64,000 nucleotides of DNA from Alphaproteobacteria bacterium (GCA_025361185.1 JANYAR010000048.1:29602-93601); one strand, 5' to 3'; shown: positions 16,514 through 27,603, counted from the first letter of the stretch. The notes: generated by a model not told the origin, from the sequence alone. Translations and numbers: made by a program.

Positions 16514-18790
16514 ATGGACGACGATTTCCGCAAAAGCGCCCTGGACTATCACCGCATCCCCAGGCCCGGCAAATTGTCGGTGGAAGCCACCAAGCGGATG
16601 GCGAATCAGCGCGACCTGGCCTTGGCCTATTCCCCAGGAGTCGCTGCGCCCTGCGAAGCCATCGCGGCCGATCCATCGCTGGCGCGCGAATACACCGCAC
16701 GCGGCAACCTGGTGGCGGTGATCACCAATGGCACCGCCGTGCTGGGGCTGGGCAATATCGGGCCGCTGGCATCCAAGCCGGTGATGGAGGGCAAGGCCGT
16801 CCTGTTCAAGAAATTCGCCGGCATCGACGTGTTCGACCTGGAAGTGGACGAGACCGACATAGACCGCTTTGTCGACATCGTGGCGTCACTGGAGCCGACC
16901 TTCGGCGGCATCAATCTGGAAGACATCAAGGCGCCGGAATGCTTCGTCATCGAAAAGAAGCTGCGCGAGCGGATGAAAATTCCGGTCTTTCATGACGATC
17001 AGCACGGCACCGCCATCGTCTGCGCCGCCGCTATCCGCAACGGACTGGTGCTGCAGGGCAAGACCCTGTCCGAGGTGAAGCTGGTGACCAGCGGCGCGGG
17101 CGCCGCCGCGCTCGCCTGCGTGGATTTACTGGTGGCGATGGGCCTGCCGGTGGACAATATCACCCTGACCGACATCAAGGGCGTGGTGCACAAGGACCGC
17201 GGCGATGAAATGGCGCCCAACATGGCGCGCTATGCCCGAAAAACCGACGCGCGCACCCTGGGCGATGTTCTGGTCGGCGCCGATGTGTTTCTGGGCCTTT
17301 CGGCGCCCAATGTGCTCAAGTGCGAATGGCTGCCGCAGATGGCGGCCAAGCCGCTGATCCTGGCCCTGGCCAATCCCGATCCCGAAATCCTGCCGGAGGT
17401 AGCCAAGGCGGCGCGGCCCGATGCCATCATCGCCACCGGCCGCTCGGACTATGTCAATCAGGTCAACAATGTCCTGTGCTTTCCCTTTGTGTTCCGCGGC
17501 GCGCTGGATGTGGATGCCACCACCATCAACGAGCCGATGAAAGTGGCGGCCGTCGAGGCCATCGCGGCACTGGCCCGCGCCGAAGCCAGCGACGTGGTGG
17601 CAAACGCCTATGGCGGCACTCTGACCGGTTTCGGGCCGGATTATATTATTCCCAAGCCTTTCGACCCGCGCCTGATCCTGCACATCGCGCCCGCCGTGGC
17701 GCGCGCCGCCATGGACTCGGGCGTGGCACGCCGCCCGATCGCCGATTTCGACGTCTATCACAGCGAGCTGGAGAAATTCGTTTATCGCTCGGGCCAGTTG
17801 ATGCGGCCTGTCTTCGACACCGCCCGCCAAAATCCGCGCCGCGTGGTCTATGCCGAGGGCGAGGAAGACCGCACCCTTCGCGCCGTGCAGACGGTGGTGG
17901 ACGAAGGCCTGGCCCATCCCACCCTGATCGGCCGCCGCGAGGTCATTCTGGAAAAGACCCGGAAACTCAGCTTGCGGCTCGACTTCGACAAACAAGTGCG
18001 CATTCTCGATCCGCTGCAGGATCGTGAATTCTTCGCGCCCCTCATCGAACGCTATCAGCGCCTGGTGGAGCGGCGCGGCGTGCAGCCGGAATCGGCGGCG
18101 CGCTGGCTGGCCACCCGTCACGGTATCGCCGCCGCCATGCTGCTGGAGGCGGGCGAAGTGGATGCCGCCTTATGCGGCGGGCTGGGCGACTGGACGCGGC
18201 AGCTCAGCAATATTCTGCCCATCATTCCGCGCCTGCCCGGCGTCAGCCGGCTCTATTCGCTGGCGGCGCTGATCCTGCCCAATGGCGCGCTGTTCTTCTG
18301 CGACACCCATGTCAATGTCGACCCCACCGCGGAGCAGATCGCGGAGATGACCCAGCTGGCGGCCAAGACCGTGCGCCGTTTCGGGCTTGCGCCCAAGGCA
18401 GCGCTTCTGTCCCATTCCAGTTTCGGCACCTCCCACTCGCCCAGCGCCATCAAGATGCGCAAAGCGCTGGCGCTGCTGCATGCCGCCAAGCCCGATTTCG
18501 AGATCGACGGCGAAATGCATGCCGATGCGGCGTTGAGCGAAAGCTTGCGCGCACGCGTCGTCTCCAGCAGCCCGCTGACCGGTTCGGCCAATCTTCTGGT
18601 CATGCCCACGCTGGATGCGGCCAATATCGCGCTGACCCTGTTGTCGGCGGCCACAGAGGCGCTTTTGGTGGGGCCGCTGCTGCTGGGCGTTTCCAAGCCC
18701 ATCCATGTCATGGTGCCATCGGTCACCGCGCGCGGTATTGTCAACATGACCGCTTTGGCGGTGGCCCAGGCCGCCGCTCCGGCGGCTTGA
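16514..18790 (+). CDS. maeB: NADP-dependent malic enzyme with phosphotransacetylase-like C-terminus
   Basis: 758 residues, the long bacterial MaeB architecture. The malic N-terminal domain (about 18-150, [14 protein letters not shown]) is followed by the NAD(P)-binding domain ([16 protein letters not shown], then [15 protein letters not shown]). From about 430 to the end is a phosphate acetyl/butyryltransferase-like domain that in relatives is regulatory rather than catalytic. It decarboxylates malate to pyruvate and makes NADPH. The frame runs upstream to 16424, but ATG 16514 ([14 protein letters not shown]) is the family start. It is divergent from the gnd operon, with about 225 bases between. 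Confidence 0.93.
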   Translation: MDDDFRKSALDYHRIPRPGKLSVEATKRMANQRDLALAYSPGVAAPCEAIAADPSLAREYTARGNLVAVITNGTAVLGLGNIGPLASKPVMEGKAVLFKKFAGIDVFDLEVDETDIDRFVDIVASLEPTFGGINLEDIKAPECFVIEKKLRERMKIPVFHDDQHGTAIVCAAAIRNGLVLQGKTLSEVKLVTSGAGAAALACVDLLVAMGLPVDNITLTDIKGVVHKDRGDEMAPNMARYARKTDARTLGDVLVGADVFLGLSAPNVLKCEWLPQMAAKPLILALANPDPEILPEVAKAARPDAIIATGRSDYVNQVNNVLCFPFVFRGALDVDATTINEPMKVAAVEAIAALARAEASDVVANAYGGTLTGFGPDYIIPKPFDPRLILHIAPAVARAAMDSGVARRPIADFDVYHSELEKFVYRSGQLMRPVFDTARQNPRRVVYAEGEEDRTLRAVQTVVDEGLAHPTLIGRREVILEKTRKLSLRLDFDKQVRILDPLQDREFFAPLIERYQRLVERRGVQPESAARWLATRHGIAAAMLLEAGEVDAALCGGLGDWTRQLSNILPIIPRLPGVSRLYSLAALILPNGALFFCDTHVNVDPTAEQIAEMTQLAAKTVRRFGLAPKAALLSHSSFGTSHSPSAIKMRKALALLHAAKPDFEIDGEMHADAALSESLRARVVSSSPLTGSANLLVMPTLDAANIALTLLSAATEALLVGPLLLGVSKPIHVMVPSVTARGIVNMTALAVAQAAAPAA

Positions 18791-18821
18791 GCAGGCATAG
18801 CCGCGCCAACAAGGAATTAGA

Positions 18822-21323
18822 ATGGAAGTTCTGGATCTGAAAGCCATGGCCGAGCAGGCCGTTGCCTTGCACCAGCAGGGAAACCTGGCGCAGGCGGAAA
18901 CCCTCTATAGGCAGATTCTGGATACCGATCCGCGCCTGTTCGGGCCGCGCTATTATCTGGGCCTGATGCGGTTGCAGCAGGGCCGTAGCGCCGAGGCCTG
19001 CGAATTTCTGGACGAAGCGCTGCAGGTTTATCCCAATGATCTGGGCGCGTTGATGAATTATGGCATGGCCCTGCGTGGCGCCGCGCGGCCAGAGGAAGCG
19101 GTGGCGGTGTTCGACCGGGTGCTGGCGATCCAGCCCAACATGATGGAGGGCCTTTTCAATCGCGGCGTGGCGCTGGGCGATCTCAACCGTTTCGAGATGG
19201 CGGTGGAAAGCTATGACCGTGCCTTGGCTGTGCAGCCGGAAATGGTCGCGGCCATGGTCAACCGCGCCGCGGCAATGGCCGTCATGGGACGCTTCGACGA
19301 CGCCATCGCTGGCTATGACCGGGTGCTGGCGATCCAGCCCAGCAATGTGGGGGCGCTGGCCCAGCGCGGACAGGTCCATCGCACCCAAGGCCGCCCCGAA
19401 TTGGCGCTAGCCGATTACGACCGCGCCCTGGCACTCGATCCCAACCTTGACGACGCCCACTATAACCGCGGCGTGGCGATGTTGGATCTGCAGCGCGCCG
19501 CCGAGGCGCTTGCCGCGTTCGACGCGGTGATGCCTACCTACCAGGGCAATGCCGAAATGCTGAACAATCGTGGCGTGGCGCTGTGGAATTTGAAGAGGCC
19601 CGCCGAAGCGCTGGAAAGCTATGAGCGCGCGCTGGCAATCGAACCCGCCTTTGCGGAAGCCTGGGGCAATCGCGGCCTGGCGCTGCGCGACTTGCTGCGC
19701 CAGGAAGAAGCAATCGCCAGTTTCGACCAGGTGCTGCGGCTGGAGCCGCGCAACGCAGTGGCCTGGAACAGCCGCGCCAATGTGCTGCGCGACACCAAGG
19801 ATTTTAATGCGGCCCTGGAATGCTACAGCCGCGCCATCGAATTACGCCCCGACTATGCCGAGGCGATTATCAATCGCGGCTATGCCCTTTGGACCCTGAA
19901 GCAGTACGACGCCGGCATGGCGGATGTGGAACGCGGCTTGGCGCTGAATCCCGACTATCCTTATGGCCGCGGCGAACTGCTGCATTACCGCATGTATTGC
20001 GCCGACTGGCACGACTTTGCCCCGCGCAAGGCCGAGCTGGAAAAGCTGGTGCGCGCGGGCAAGCGCAGCGTGCAGCCGTTCATTTTCCAGGCAATCGCCG
20101 AGACGCCGGAAGATTCGCTAAGCTGCTCGCGCATCTGGGCGCGGGACAAATACCCGGCACTGACGGCGGCGGTTCATAACCCCGCCACCCGCAAGGGACG
20201 CGACAAGATTCGCGTCGGCTATCTCTCCGGCGAATTTCGTCACCAGGCCACCGCCATCCTGATGGCGGGCGTTTATGAACACCATGACCGGGACAAGTTC
20301 GAGATCGTCGCCATCAATTCCGGCGCCAATGACGGCAGCGAGATGCGCGCGCGGCTGGAAAAGGCTTTCGACCGCTGGATCGATGTCGCCAGACTGGCAG
20401 ACGAAGAGGCCGCCCAGGCGATTGCCGCCGCCGAGATCGACATTCTGGTCAATCTCAACGGCTATTTCGGCGATGCCCGCATGGGTGTTTTCGCCCGGCG
20501 CCCGGCGCCTGTGCAGGTCAACTATCTGGGTTTTCCCGCCACCCTGGGGGCACCCACTATCGACTACATCATTGCCGACAGGATCGTGATTCCGGAAGGC
20601 GAACAGGGCTTTTACGACGAGAGGATCGTGTATCTGCCCGGCTGCTATCAGGCCAATGACGATCACGGCCGCCCGATCGCGCAGACACCCAGCCGGGCCG
20701 AGGCCGGATTGCCGCCGTCGGGCTTCGTGTTCTGCAATTTCAACAGCGCCTACAAGCTGACGCCGGAAAGTTTCGACAGCTGGATGCGAATCCTGAAGGC
20801 GGTGGAAGGCAGCGTGCTGTGGCTGCTGGAAAGCGTGGGGCCCTTTGCCGCCAATCTGCGCAAGGAAGCCGAAAAGCGCGGCGTGCCGGGCGGGCGGTTG
20901 ATTTTCGCCCCAGACCTTTTGCCCGACCAGCATTTGGCGCGGTTGCAACTGGCCGACCTGTTCCTGGACGGCCTGCCCTACAACGCCCACACCACGGGCA
21001 GCGACGCTTTGTGGGCGGGCGTGCCGCTGATCACCCAAAAGGGCACCACCTTTCCGGGACGCGTCGCCGCCAGCCTGTTGATGGCGGCCGGCCTGCCCGA
21101 ACTGGTGACGGAGAGTGCGGCCAATTTTGAAGCGCTGGCGATCAAACTGGCCGGCGATCCCAAGGCCCTGAAAAAGCTGCGTGACAAGCTGGCCAAGAAC
21201 AAGACCAGCTGCGCCTTGTTCGACACTGATCTGTTCGCCGCGAATATCGAGGCCGCCTATCGCATCATGTGGGAGCGCTGGCTCGCCGGCGAGAAGCCGA
21301 TGGGCTTTACCGTCGGACCCTAA
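18822..21323 (+). CDS. TPR protein with O-GlcNAc transferase-like (GT41) C-terminal domain
   Basis: 833 residues. About eleven tetratricopeptide repeats fill residues 1-385. They are regular 34-residue units with W/L/G/Y-A-P patterns such as AWGNRGLALRDLLRQEEAIA. From about 460 is a glycosyltransferase family 41 domain of the OGT/SPINDLY type, with RVGYLSGEF, VNLNGYFGDARMGVF, FVFCNFNSAYKLTPESFDSW and PYNAHTTGSDALWAGVPLIT. It should transfer a sugar from a nucleotide donor to a protein. In alphaproteobacteria such enzymes include flagellin glycosylation candidates, but no flagellar gene is near. The AAGGA ribosome site is six bases before ATG. Confidence 0.9.
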   Translation: MEVLDLKAMAEQAVALHQQGNLAQAETLYRQILDTDPRLFGPRYYLGLMRLQQGRSAEACEFLDEALQVYPNDLGALMNYGMALRGAARPEEAVAVFDRVLAIQPNMMEGLFNRGVALGDLNRFEMAVESYDRALAVQPEMVAAMVNRAAAMAVMGRFDDAIAGYDRVLAIQPSNVGALAQRGQVHRTQGRPELALADYDRALALDPNLDDAHYNRGVAMLDLQRAAEALAAFDAVMPTYQGNAEMLNNRGVALWNLKRPAEALESYERALAIEPAFAEAWGNRGLALRDLLRQEEAIASFDQVLRLEPRNAVAWNSRANVLRDTKDFNAALECYSRAIELRPDYAEAIINRGYALWTLKQYDAGMADVERGLALNPDYPYGRGELLHYRMYCADWHDFAPRKAELEKLVRAGKRSVQPFIFQAIAETPEDSLSCSRIWARDKYPALTAAVHNPATRKGRDKIRVGYLSGEFRHQATAILMAGVYEHHDRDKFEIVAINSGANDGSEMRARLEKAFDRWIDVARLADEEAAQAIAAAEIDILVNLNGYFGDARMGVFARRPAPVQVNYLGFPATLGAPTIDYIIADRIVIPEGEQGFYDERIVYLPGCYQANDDHGRPIAQTPSRAEAGLPPSGFVFCNFNSAYKLTPESFDSWMRILKAVEGSVLWLLESVGPFAANLRKEAEKRGVPGGRLIFAPDLLPDQHLARLQLADLFLDGLPYNAHTTGSDALWAGVPLITQKGTTFPGRVAASLLMAAGLPELVTESAANFEALAIKLAGDPKALKKLRDKLAKNKTSCALFDTDLFAANIEAAYRIMWERWLAGEKPMGFTVGP

Positions 21324-21373
21324 TTCTGCTTTCTGCCCTTCGTCTCCGCCTGGCCAGCGGCGGCGCCGTCTTC

Positions 21374-21889
21374 CTACCGGATGAACTGATCCACAAAGTC
21401 CGCGCCCAATCCCACCTTCTCATAATGGGCGCGGCACAGATTGATCTTGGTGAAGACGTCTTCATATCCCAGCACGCCGCCATCGGGGTCGACATAGATC
21501 ATCACGCCATTGACCTGGAACAGGGTGATCATCTCTTCCACGTCTTCGTCCACCACCAAGGTGTGGGTCTCGCCCGGCGCCTCATAGACATAGCCGCCTT
21601 CCTGGGCGACCCAGTCATGCTCCAGATAGCGCCAGCGCCCTTTGATCACATAGCCGTGCACCGGCTGGGGATGGCGGTGGCGCGACAGCACGCCCGACTT
21701 GCGCACCCGAAGCAGGTTCATCCAATAGCCGCGCGAAGCACAGAGGCACAGCGGGCGAAACCAGACGTTCTCGCCCTGCGGCACCCACACCCGTTCGTCG
21801 GCGGGAATGACGGAAGGGATCACCAGTTCGGGCGGGGATTCCTTGGGCTGGGGGTGACGATAGGGAATGCGGGAATTGTCCTGGGCCAT
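21374..21889 (-). CDS. Cupin dioxygenase-like protein (2,4'-dihydroxyacetophenone dioxygenase / acetylacetone-cleaving type)
   Basis: A 171-residue cytoplasmic cupin. The metal site is visible as HRHPQPVHGYV followed by YEAPGETHTLVV, giving the usual His/Glu/His set. The overall sequence matches the family annotated as 2,4'-dihydroxyacetophenone dioxygenase or acetylacetone-cleaving enzyme, which cleave C-C bonds with iron and oxygen. It lies 36 bases after an SDR gene and downstream of a PQQ dehydrogenase, all leftward, so an operon for oxidising a small carbonyl compound is plausible. The substrate is inference. Confidence 0.8.
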   Translation of the reverse strand: MAQDNSRIPYRHPQPKESPPELVIPSVIPADERVWVPQGENVWFRPLCLCASRGYWMNLLRVRKSGVLSRHRHPQPVHGYVIKGRWRYLEHDWVAQEGGYVYEAPGETHTLVVDEDVEEMITLFQVNGVMIYVDPDGGVLGYEDVFTKINLCRAHYEKVGLGADFVDQFIR

Positions 21890-21925
21890 TTTCTATCCTT
21901 TAATTGGCGGCTCCGCCGCCGGGGC

Positions 21926-22627
21926 CTATTTCGCGGTATAGCCGCCATCCACCGGCAGTATCGTGCCGGTGATGAAGCCGGCCGCTTCCGAGCAGAGAAA
22001 CACCGCCGCGCCGCCAATGTCATCGGGCTGGCCCCAGCGCCCGAATGGCGTGCGGCTGACAATGGCCTCGGAGCGCGCCTTGTCGGCTTGTGCCGCTTTG
22101 GTCAGTTCGGTCTCGATCCAGCCCGGTGCGATGGCATTGACCCGGATGGCGGGCGCCCAGGCCACCGCCAGCGCCTTGGTCAATTGCGCCACCCCGCCCT
22201 TGGACGCGGTATAGGCGGGCACCAGCCCGCCGCCAAAGAAAGACCAGATGGAGGCGATATTGACGATCGCGCCACCCTGTTTTTCCAGCAGCGGCTTCGC
22301 CGCAACGCACATCCGCATGGTGCCGGTGAGATTGACGTCGATGACTTTCTGAAAGCCTTCAATGGTGAATTCCTTGCCGTCCCGCAGCACCATGCCGGCG
22401 CAGTTCACCAGCGCGTCCAGCCGCGCGAGTTGCGCGACACAGGCTGCGACATTGCCATCTCTGGTCACATCCAACCTGACTGCGCGCAAATGATCGCGCG
22501 CCGGCACGCCTGCGACTTCTTCTTCCGTCAAGCCGGTGACGGTGACGCCATAGCCCGCGTCCAGCATGGCCCCGGCGATGCCAAAGCCGATGCCCCGCGC
22601 CCCGCCGGTTATCAGTGCCTGTTTCAT
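21926..22627 (-). CDS. SDR family oxidoreductase
   Basis: A 233-residue short-chain dehydrogenase/reductase. The nucleotide motif TGGARGIGFG is at 7-16, then NCAG in VNCAGMV. Ser in NIASIWSFFGG and the catalytic pair YTASKGG follow, with the family C-terminus FITGTILPVDGGYTAK. It resembles FabG-like NAD(P)H-dependent alcohol or ketone oxidoreductases. It starts 9 bases after the PQQ dehydrogenase stop and precedes the cupin gene, consistent with one transcript. Substrate unknown. Confidence 0.9.
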   Translation of the reverse strand: MKQALITGGARGIGFGIAGAMLDAGYGVTVTGLTEEEVAGVPARDHLRAVRLDVTRDGNVAACVAQLARLDALVNCAGMVLRDGKEFTIEGFQKVIDVNLTGTMRMCVAAKPLLEKQGGAIVNIASIWSFFGGGLVPAYTASKGGVAQLTKALAVAWAPAIRVNAIAPGWIETELTKAAQADKARSEAIVSRTPFGRWGQPDDIGGAAVFLCSEAAGFITGTILPVDGGYTAK

Positions 22628-22636
22628 GTCGCCACC

Positions 22637-24719
22637 TTAGCGAGAAGGCAGCGCGAAGGCGACATAGGCCGCGCCCTGCTCGGCCTTGCGGTCGCGGGCA
22701 TTGTCGGCCTGGATCAGAACATATTGCCGCCCGCCCGCCATATAGGTGATCGGCGTGGCATTGCCGGCATAAGGCAGCTGCGCGTCCCATAACAGTTTGC
22801 CATTGCGGGGGTCGAAGGCGCGGATTTTCTTGTCATACAAAGTGGCACCGATGAACAACACGCCGCCCGCCGTCAGGATCGGCCCGCCGTAATTTTCCGA
22901 CCCCGTGCTTTTGTCGGCCCATCCCGGGTATTTAAGTGCAGGGTATTCGCCAAGCGGAATGCGCCACAAATAGGTGCCGTTATTGAGGTCGATGGCGCTG
23001 AGCGTGCCCCAGGGCGGCGCCACCGCCGGATAGCCGTCCGGGTCCAGGAATTTGCGGTAGCCGGTGAAACGATAGGACGGCCGGTCATCGCTGGCGGGCG
23101 CCGCAAGCTCCGTCTTGTCCGTGCTCCCGCGCACGAAAGCCAAAAGCGCCTTGAGATCGCCGGCCAGCAACCCGCGAAAGGTCGGCATGCGGCCACGCCC
23201 GGACCACAGCACATCCGCCATCTCGGCCTCTGTCAGCTTGCTGTCCACCAAGGACGGAAACGCAGGCGGCGAACCCTTGCGGTCGCCGCCATGACAGGTG
23301 GCGCAGTTGTCCAGATAAAGCCCCTCGCCCAGGCTGGCGACCTTGTGGTTCTCCACCAGCCCGCCGGTCCAGGCGACATCATTGGCGTTGAGATAAAGAA
23401 TACCGGTCTTGAGATCGGCGGCCTGGCCGCCCCATTCCGCCCCGCCGTCAAAACCCGGGAAAGCGAGTGTCTCGCGGCCCAGCCGCATATGGGGGAACGG
23501 TCCGTCATTGGCAAAAGAGCGGAACTGTTCCAGCGCCCATTGATGAGCCTGGGGCGTGCGCTGGGTCAGCAAAGCTTCGCTGAGATGCTGGCCGGGCATA
23601 GGGCGCGGGCGCGGACGGGATCGGCTGGCTGGCGGCCGCCTGCTCGCCCGGCACCTCGCTGGGCGGGGTGGGCATTTCGGTAATCGGAAAAAAAGGCTTG
23701 CCGGTTACCCGATCCAGCACGAACAAATAACCCTGCTTGCTGGCCTGGGCCACTGCGTCCACTCTTTTGCCGTCATGCATCAAGGTCAGCAGCACCGGCG
23801 GCGAGGGAAAATCCCGGTCGGCGATATCGTGGTGCACGCCCTGGAAATGCCACAGCAGCTTGCCGGTGTTGGCGTCCAGCGCCAACAGGCTGTTGGCGTA
23901 AAGATTGTCGCCGCGGCGGTCATAGCCATAGAAATCGCTCACCGCCGAGCCCGTCGGCGCGAAGACGATGCCGCGCTTTTCATCCAGCACCATGCCGGGC
24001 CAATTGTTGGCGCCGCCGCCGGTCTTCCAATAGTCCGGCGGCCAGGTGTCATAACCCGGCTCGCCGGGATGGGGGATGGTGTGAAAGCTCCAGCGCAGCT
24101 TGCCGCTGCGCACATCGAAGGCGCGGATATCGCCGGGGGCGGCAGGGGCTGCTTCGGCGGTGCGAAATCCCATGATGATCGTATCGCGCCAGATGGTGCC
24201 GGGCGCCGTCAGCGCCACACTGATTTTTTCCACATCACGGTCCAGGCCAGCGCGCAGGTCGATGCGGCCATCCTCGCCAAAACCGGCCAACGGTTTTCCC
24301 GTCGCAGGATCGAGCGCATAGAGAAAATTTCCGGCACTGGCGAACAAGCGCCGTTCCTTGCCATGCCGCCAAAAGGCCAGGCCCCGCTGCGGCCCGCCCG
24401 CCTTGACCTCGGAATGAAAGCGCCAGAGCAATTTTCCGCTTGCCCCATCCAGCGCGATGGTGTCGAGGGCGGGCGTATAGGCATAGACCACGCCGCCAAT
24501 CGCGAGCGGATGGGTTTGCGGATCGCCCAACTCCGCCATGTCGAACCGCCAGGCCTGCCGCAGCCGCGCGACGTTGGCGCGGGATATCTGAGCCAGGCTC
24601 GAAAAACGCCGCCCGCCCTCCCCGCCATACAGCGACCAGTCGCGGTCCATGGCAAAGACCGGGCGCAGCAGCGCGGCCAGCAGAACGGGCACAAGCAAGG
24701 TTGTTGGGACTCTGACCAT
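22637..24719 (-). pseudogene. PQQ-dependent dehydrogenase with inserted cytochrome c domain, frameshifted
   Basis: Two overlapping frames (24719 down to 23505, and 23599 down to 22637) together make a single quinoprotein of about 694 residues, the normal size for the family. The first frame carries the signal peptide and the first propeller blades (WSLYGGEGGRRFSSLAQI, GANNWPGMVLDEKRGIVF). It runs correctly to SQPIPSAPAP and then turns to nonsense. The second frame resumes with MPGQHLSEALLTQ, the heme motif CATCHGG and the last blades. One extra base at about 23600 separates them. Either the gene is broken or the base is an error. The intact enzyme would oxidise an alcohol or sugar in the periplasm and pass electrons through its own heme. 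Confidence 0.82.
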
Positions 24720-24835
24720 GGCGCCACCTTATCCGATTTTTCGAAAAGCGATGGCGCAGGCCGACCGGTTCGGCCATTCTTCCGGCAGATGCCTAAGCCT
24801 GTCCTTGAAGAGACATGCGGCACAAGGGAAACGAC

Positions 24836-26095
24836 ATGCACGCCACGCCAACACGCCTGAGCCGCCAGCAGATTCTGGGCTTTTGGGCTGCCTGGACCGG
24901 CTGGGTGCTGGATGGCATGGACTCCGTCATCTACGCGCTGGTCCTCAGTCCGGCGATGAAGGAGCTGTTGCCCAATTCCGGCATGGCCGCCACGCCCGCC
25001 AATGTCGCGTTCATGGGCTCGCTGCTGTTCGCGCTGTTCTTGCTGGGCTGGGGTCTGTCCTTTGTCTGGGGACCCATCGCCGACCGTTTCGGCCGCGCCC
25101 GATGCCTTGCCGCCACCATCCTGGTCTTTTCGGTTTTCACCGGCGCCGCCGCCTTTTCCCATACGGTCTGGCAATTGGGACTGTTTCGCTTCCTGGCCGG
25201 CATCGGTATCGGCGGGGAATGGGCCATGGCGGGCACCTATGTCGCCGAATCCTGGCCGGAAGACCGCCGCAAGGCCGGCGCCGGTTATCTTCAGACCGGC
25301 TATTATGCCGGTTTCTTCCTGGCTGCGGCGCTCAACTTCACGGTGGGGGCTGCGTGGGGCTGGCGCGCCATGTTTCTGTGCGGTGCCGCCCCCGTGCTGG
25401 TCACGCTTTTTACGCTGGCGCGCGTGCGCGAACCGGCGCGCTGGAAAGAGCATCAGGCCCGGTCAAATCCGCTTGCCGCGATATTCTCCGCGCCCTATCT
25501 GCGCCGCACCATCGTCAACACCGCGCTGGTTTCGATCGCCATCATCGGGTTGTGGGCGGGAACGGTTTACGAGCCGACCGCGCTGATCAGCCTGGCGGCG
25601 AAAGCGGGCTTCACGGCCTTGCAGGGCACAAGACTTGCGTCGCTGGGCACCGCGATATTGTCGGTCGGGACCATTCTGGGCTGCCTGCTGCTGCCGGGCC
25701 TGGCGGAACGTCTGGGCCGCAAAAAAACCCTGGCGCTTTATTTTTGCGGCATGGCGATGGCCATTGTTCTTGCCTTCGGCTGGGCCTTTTACCTGCCCAA
25801 CGGTCTCGTTCCATTTCTGGTCATACTCTTCTTCCTGGGCCTGGCGGGCGGAAATTTCGCGATGTACAGCCTGTGGCTTCCTGAACAATATCCCACCCAG
25901 ATGCGCGCCACGGCATTTGCCTTTTGCACGTCTTTCGGCCGCTTTCTGGGTGCAGGCGCCAACTTCGCCATCGCCGGCCTGATCCAGTGGACCGGATCGC
26001 TGGGTTATGTGATTTCGCTGACGGCGATTGCGTTTGTGATCGGCCTGGCGGTCATACCCTTCGCCACTGAAACAAAGGGTCAGCCCCTGCCCTAA
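24836..26095 (+). CDS. MFS transporter
   Basis: 419 residues with twelve predicted membrane helices and the loop motif DRFGRARCL between helices 2 and 3, repeated in weaker form as ERLGRKKTL between 8 and 9. The LDGMDSVIYALVLSP start resembles the SHS/aromatic-acid symporter group of the major facilitator superfamily. It probably imports a small organic acid by proton symport. The frame opens at 24815, but ATG 24836 has AAGGGA six bases upstream. It is divergent from the PQQ dehydrogenase gene, and its stop overlaps the convergent matB stop by four bases. Confidence 0.88.
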   Translation: MHATPTRLSRQQILGFWAAWTGWVLDGMDSVIYALVLSPAMKELLPNSGMAATPANVAFMGSLLFALFLLGWGLSFVWGPIADRFGRARCLAATILVFSVFTGAAAFSHTVWQLGLFRFLAGIGIGGEWAMAGTYVAESWPEDRRKAGAGYLQTGYYAGFFLAAALNFTVGAAWGWRAMFLCGAAPVLVTLFTLARVREPARWKEHQARSNPLAAIFSAPYLRRTIVNTALVSIAIIGLWAGTVYEPTALISLAAKAGFTALQGTRLASLGTAILSVGTILGCLLLPGLAERLGRKKTLALYFCGMAMAIVLAFGWAFYLPNGLVPFLVILFFLGLAGGNFAMYSLWLPEQYPTQMRATAFAFCTSFGRFLGAGANFAIAGLIQWTGSLGYVISLTAIAFVIGLAVIPFATETKGQPLP

Positions 26096-27603
26096 GCTTG
26101 TTGGTACAAAGCCTGATATTCCTCACGCAGCACGCTTTTTTGCACCTTGCCCATGCTGTTGCGGGGCAATGCGTCCAGGAACAGCACGCGCTTGGGAAGC
26201 TTGAAACGCGCAAGCCTGTCCTGCAGTGATTCCAGGATGGCGCCTTCCGTCAGTTGCGCGCCGTCCTTGCAGACCAGAAAGGCGGTGACGCCTTCGCCGA
26301 AATCGTCATGCGGCAGCCCGACCACCGCTGATTCTTCCACACCCGGCAGCTCGTCCAGCAGGCTTTCGATTTCCTTAGGGTAGACATTGAGCCCACCGGT
26401 GATGATGAGATCCTTGCCGCGCCCCACGATGCGCACATAACCATCGGCGCCGATGGTGCCCAGATCGCCGGTGATGAAGAATCCGTCCTTGTGGAATTCG
26501 GCCGCCGTCTTCTCGGGCATGTTCCAATAGCCTTTGAAGATATTGGGGCCGCGCACTTCGATCATGCCGATGTCACCCTTCGCCAACGCGTTGCCGTCAC
26601 TGTCGGCGATGCGGATCTCAACACCGGGCAAGGGTAGACCGACGGAACCGGCAATCCTGGGGCCCACATAGGGGTTGGAGGTGTTCATGCCCGTTTCCGT
26701 CATGCCATAGCGTTCCAGCAGGACATGACCCGTGCGCGCCTGCCATTGCTGATGGGTCTCCGGCAAAAGCGGCGCCGACCCGGAAATAAACAGCCGCATG
26801 TGACGCGTTGTATCCTGGTTGAGACGGCTGTCCTTCAGCAGGCGGGTATAGAAGGTGGGAACGCCCATCATCACGGTCGCCTGCGGCAGGGCCTGAAAAA
26901 CAGCGTCAGGCTCGAACCTGGGAAGCAGCAGGATGCAGGCGCCCGCCAGCATGGTGACATTGGTGGCGACGAAAAGGCCGTGGATGTGAAATATCGGCAA
27001 AGCGTGCAGCAGCACATCGCCCTGCGAAAATGCCCAGGCCTGCTTCAGGCTTTGCGCGTTGGACGTGAGATTGCCATGGGTCAGCATGGCGCCCTTGGAG
27101 CGGCCGGTGGTGCCCGAGGTGTACAGAATGGAGGCCAGATCCTCCATCCCGATTTGCGGGTCGGGGAACTGCTCAGGAGCGGCGGCGGCTTCCTCGACCA
27201 GGGAGCCGCTGCGCCCATCATCGCTGATCGTCAAAAACGTGACCCTGGGCAAGGCCGCCGCGATCTTCTCCCTGTTCTTGGTCGAACAGACGAACAGGCG
27301 CGGTTCGGCATCCCGAACGAAATAGGCCAGCTCCGCCGGCGTGTAGGCGGTATTCAGCGGCAGATATACGAATCCTGCCCTCAGACAGGCCAGATACAGT
27401 ATCAATGCGGCCGGGCTTTTCTCAGCCTGCACGGCCACGCGGTCGCCGGGCCTCGCACCGTGCCTGGCCAAAACATGGGCATACCGCGCCGCAGTGGCGA
27501 AGGCATCCTGATAACGCAGGGCGGCGCCGTCCGCCAAGCGCAGAAAATCCGTTTCAGGGCCCGGCACAGCCGATTCGAAACGCTTGAATAAATTGTCGGA
27601 CAC
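26092..27603 (-). CDS. matB: Malonyl-CoA synthetase
   Basis: 503 residues of the adenylate-forming (ANL) family. The P-loop is YTSGTTGRSKG (161-171), followed by HALPIFHIHGLFVATN, MRLFISGSAPLL, YGMTETGMNTSNPY and GRGKDLIITGGLNVYPKEIE, with the C-terminal Lys in NSMGKVQKSVL. These segments match MatB, which activates malonate to malonyl-CoA. The frame is open to 27792, but GTG 27603 (read MSDNLFKRF) gives the family length. The neighbouring MFS transporter could import the dicarboxylate, which is inference. The general acyl-CoA ligase call is certain; malonate specificity is likely. Confidence 0.87.
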   Translation of the reverse strand: MSDNLFKRFESAVPGPETDFLRLADGAALRYQDAFATAARYAHVLARHGARPGDRVAVQAEKSPAALILYLACLRAGFVYLPLNTAYTPAELAYFVRDAEPRLFVCSTKNREKIAAALPRVTFLTISDDGRSGSLVEEAAAAPEQFPDPQIGMEDLASILYTSGTTGRSKGAMLTHGNLTSNAQSLKQAWAFSQGDVLLHALPIFHIHGLFVATNVTMLAGACILLLPRFEPDAVFQALPQATVMMGVPTFYTRLLKDSRLNQDTTRHMRLFISGSAPLLPETHQQWQARTGHVLLERYGMTETGMNTSNPYVGPRIAGSVGLPLPGVEIRIADSDGNALAKGDIGMIEVRGPNIFKGYWNMPEKTAAEFHKDGFFITGDLGTIGADGYVRIVGRGKDLIITGGLNVYPKEIESLLDELPGVEESAVVGLPHDDFGEGVTAFLVCKDGAQLTEGAILESLQDRLARFKLPKRVLFLDALPRNSMGKVQKSVLREEYQALYQQA

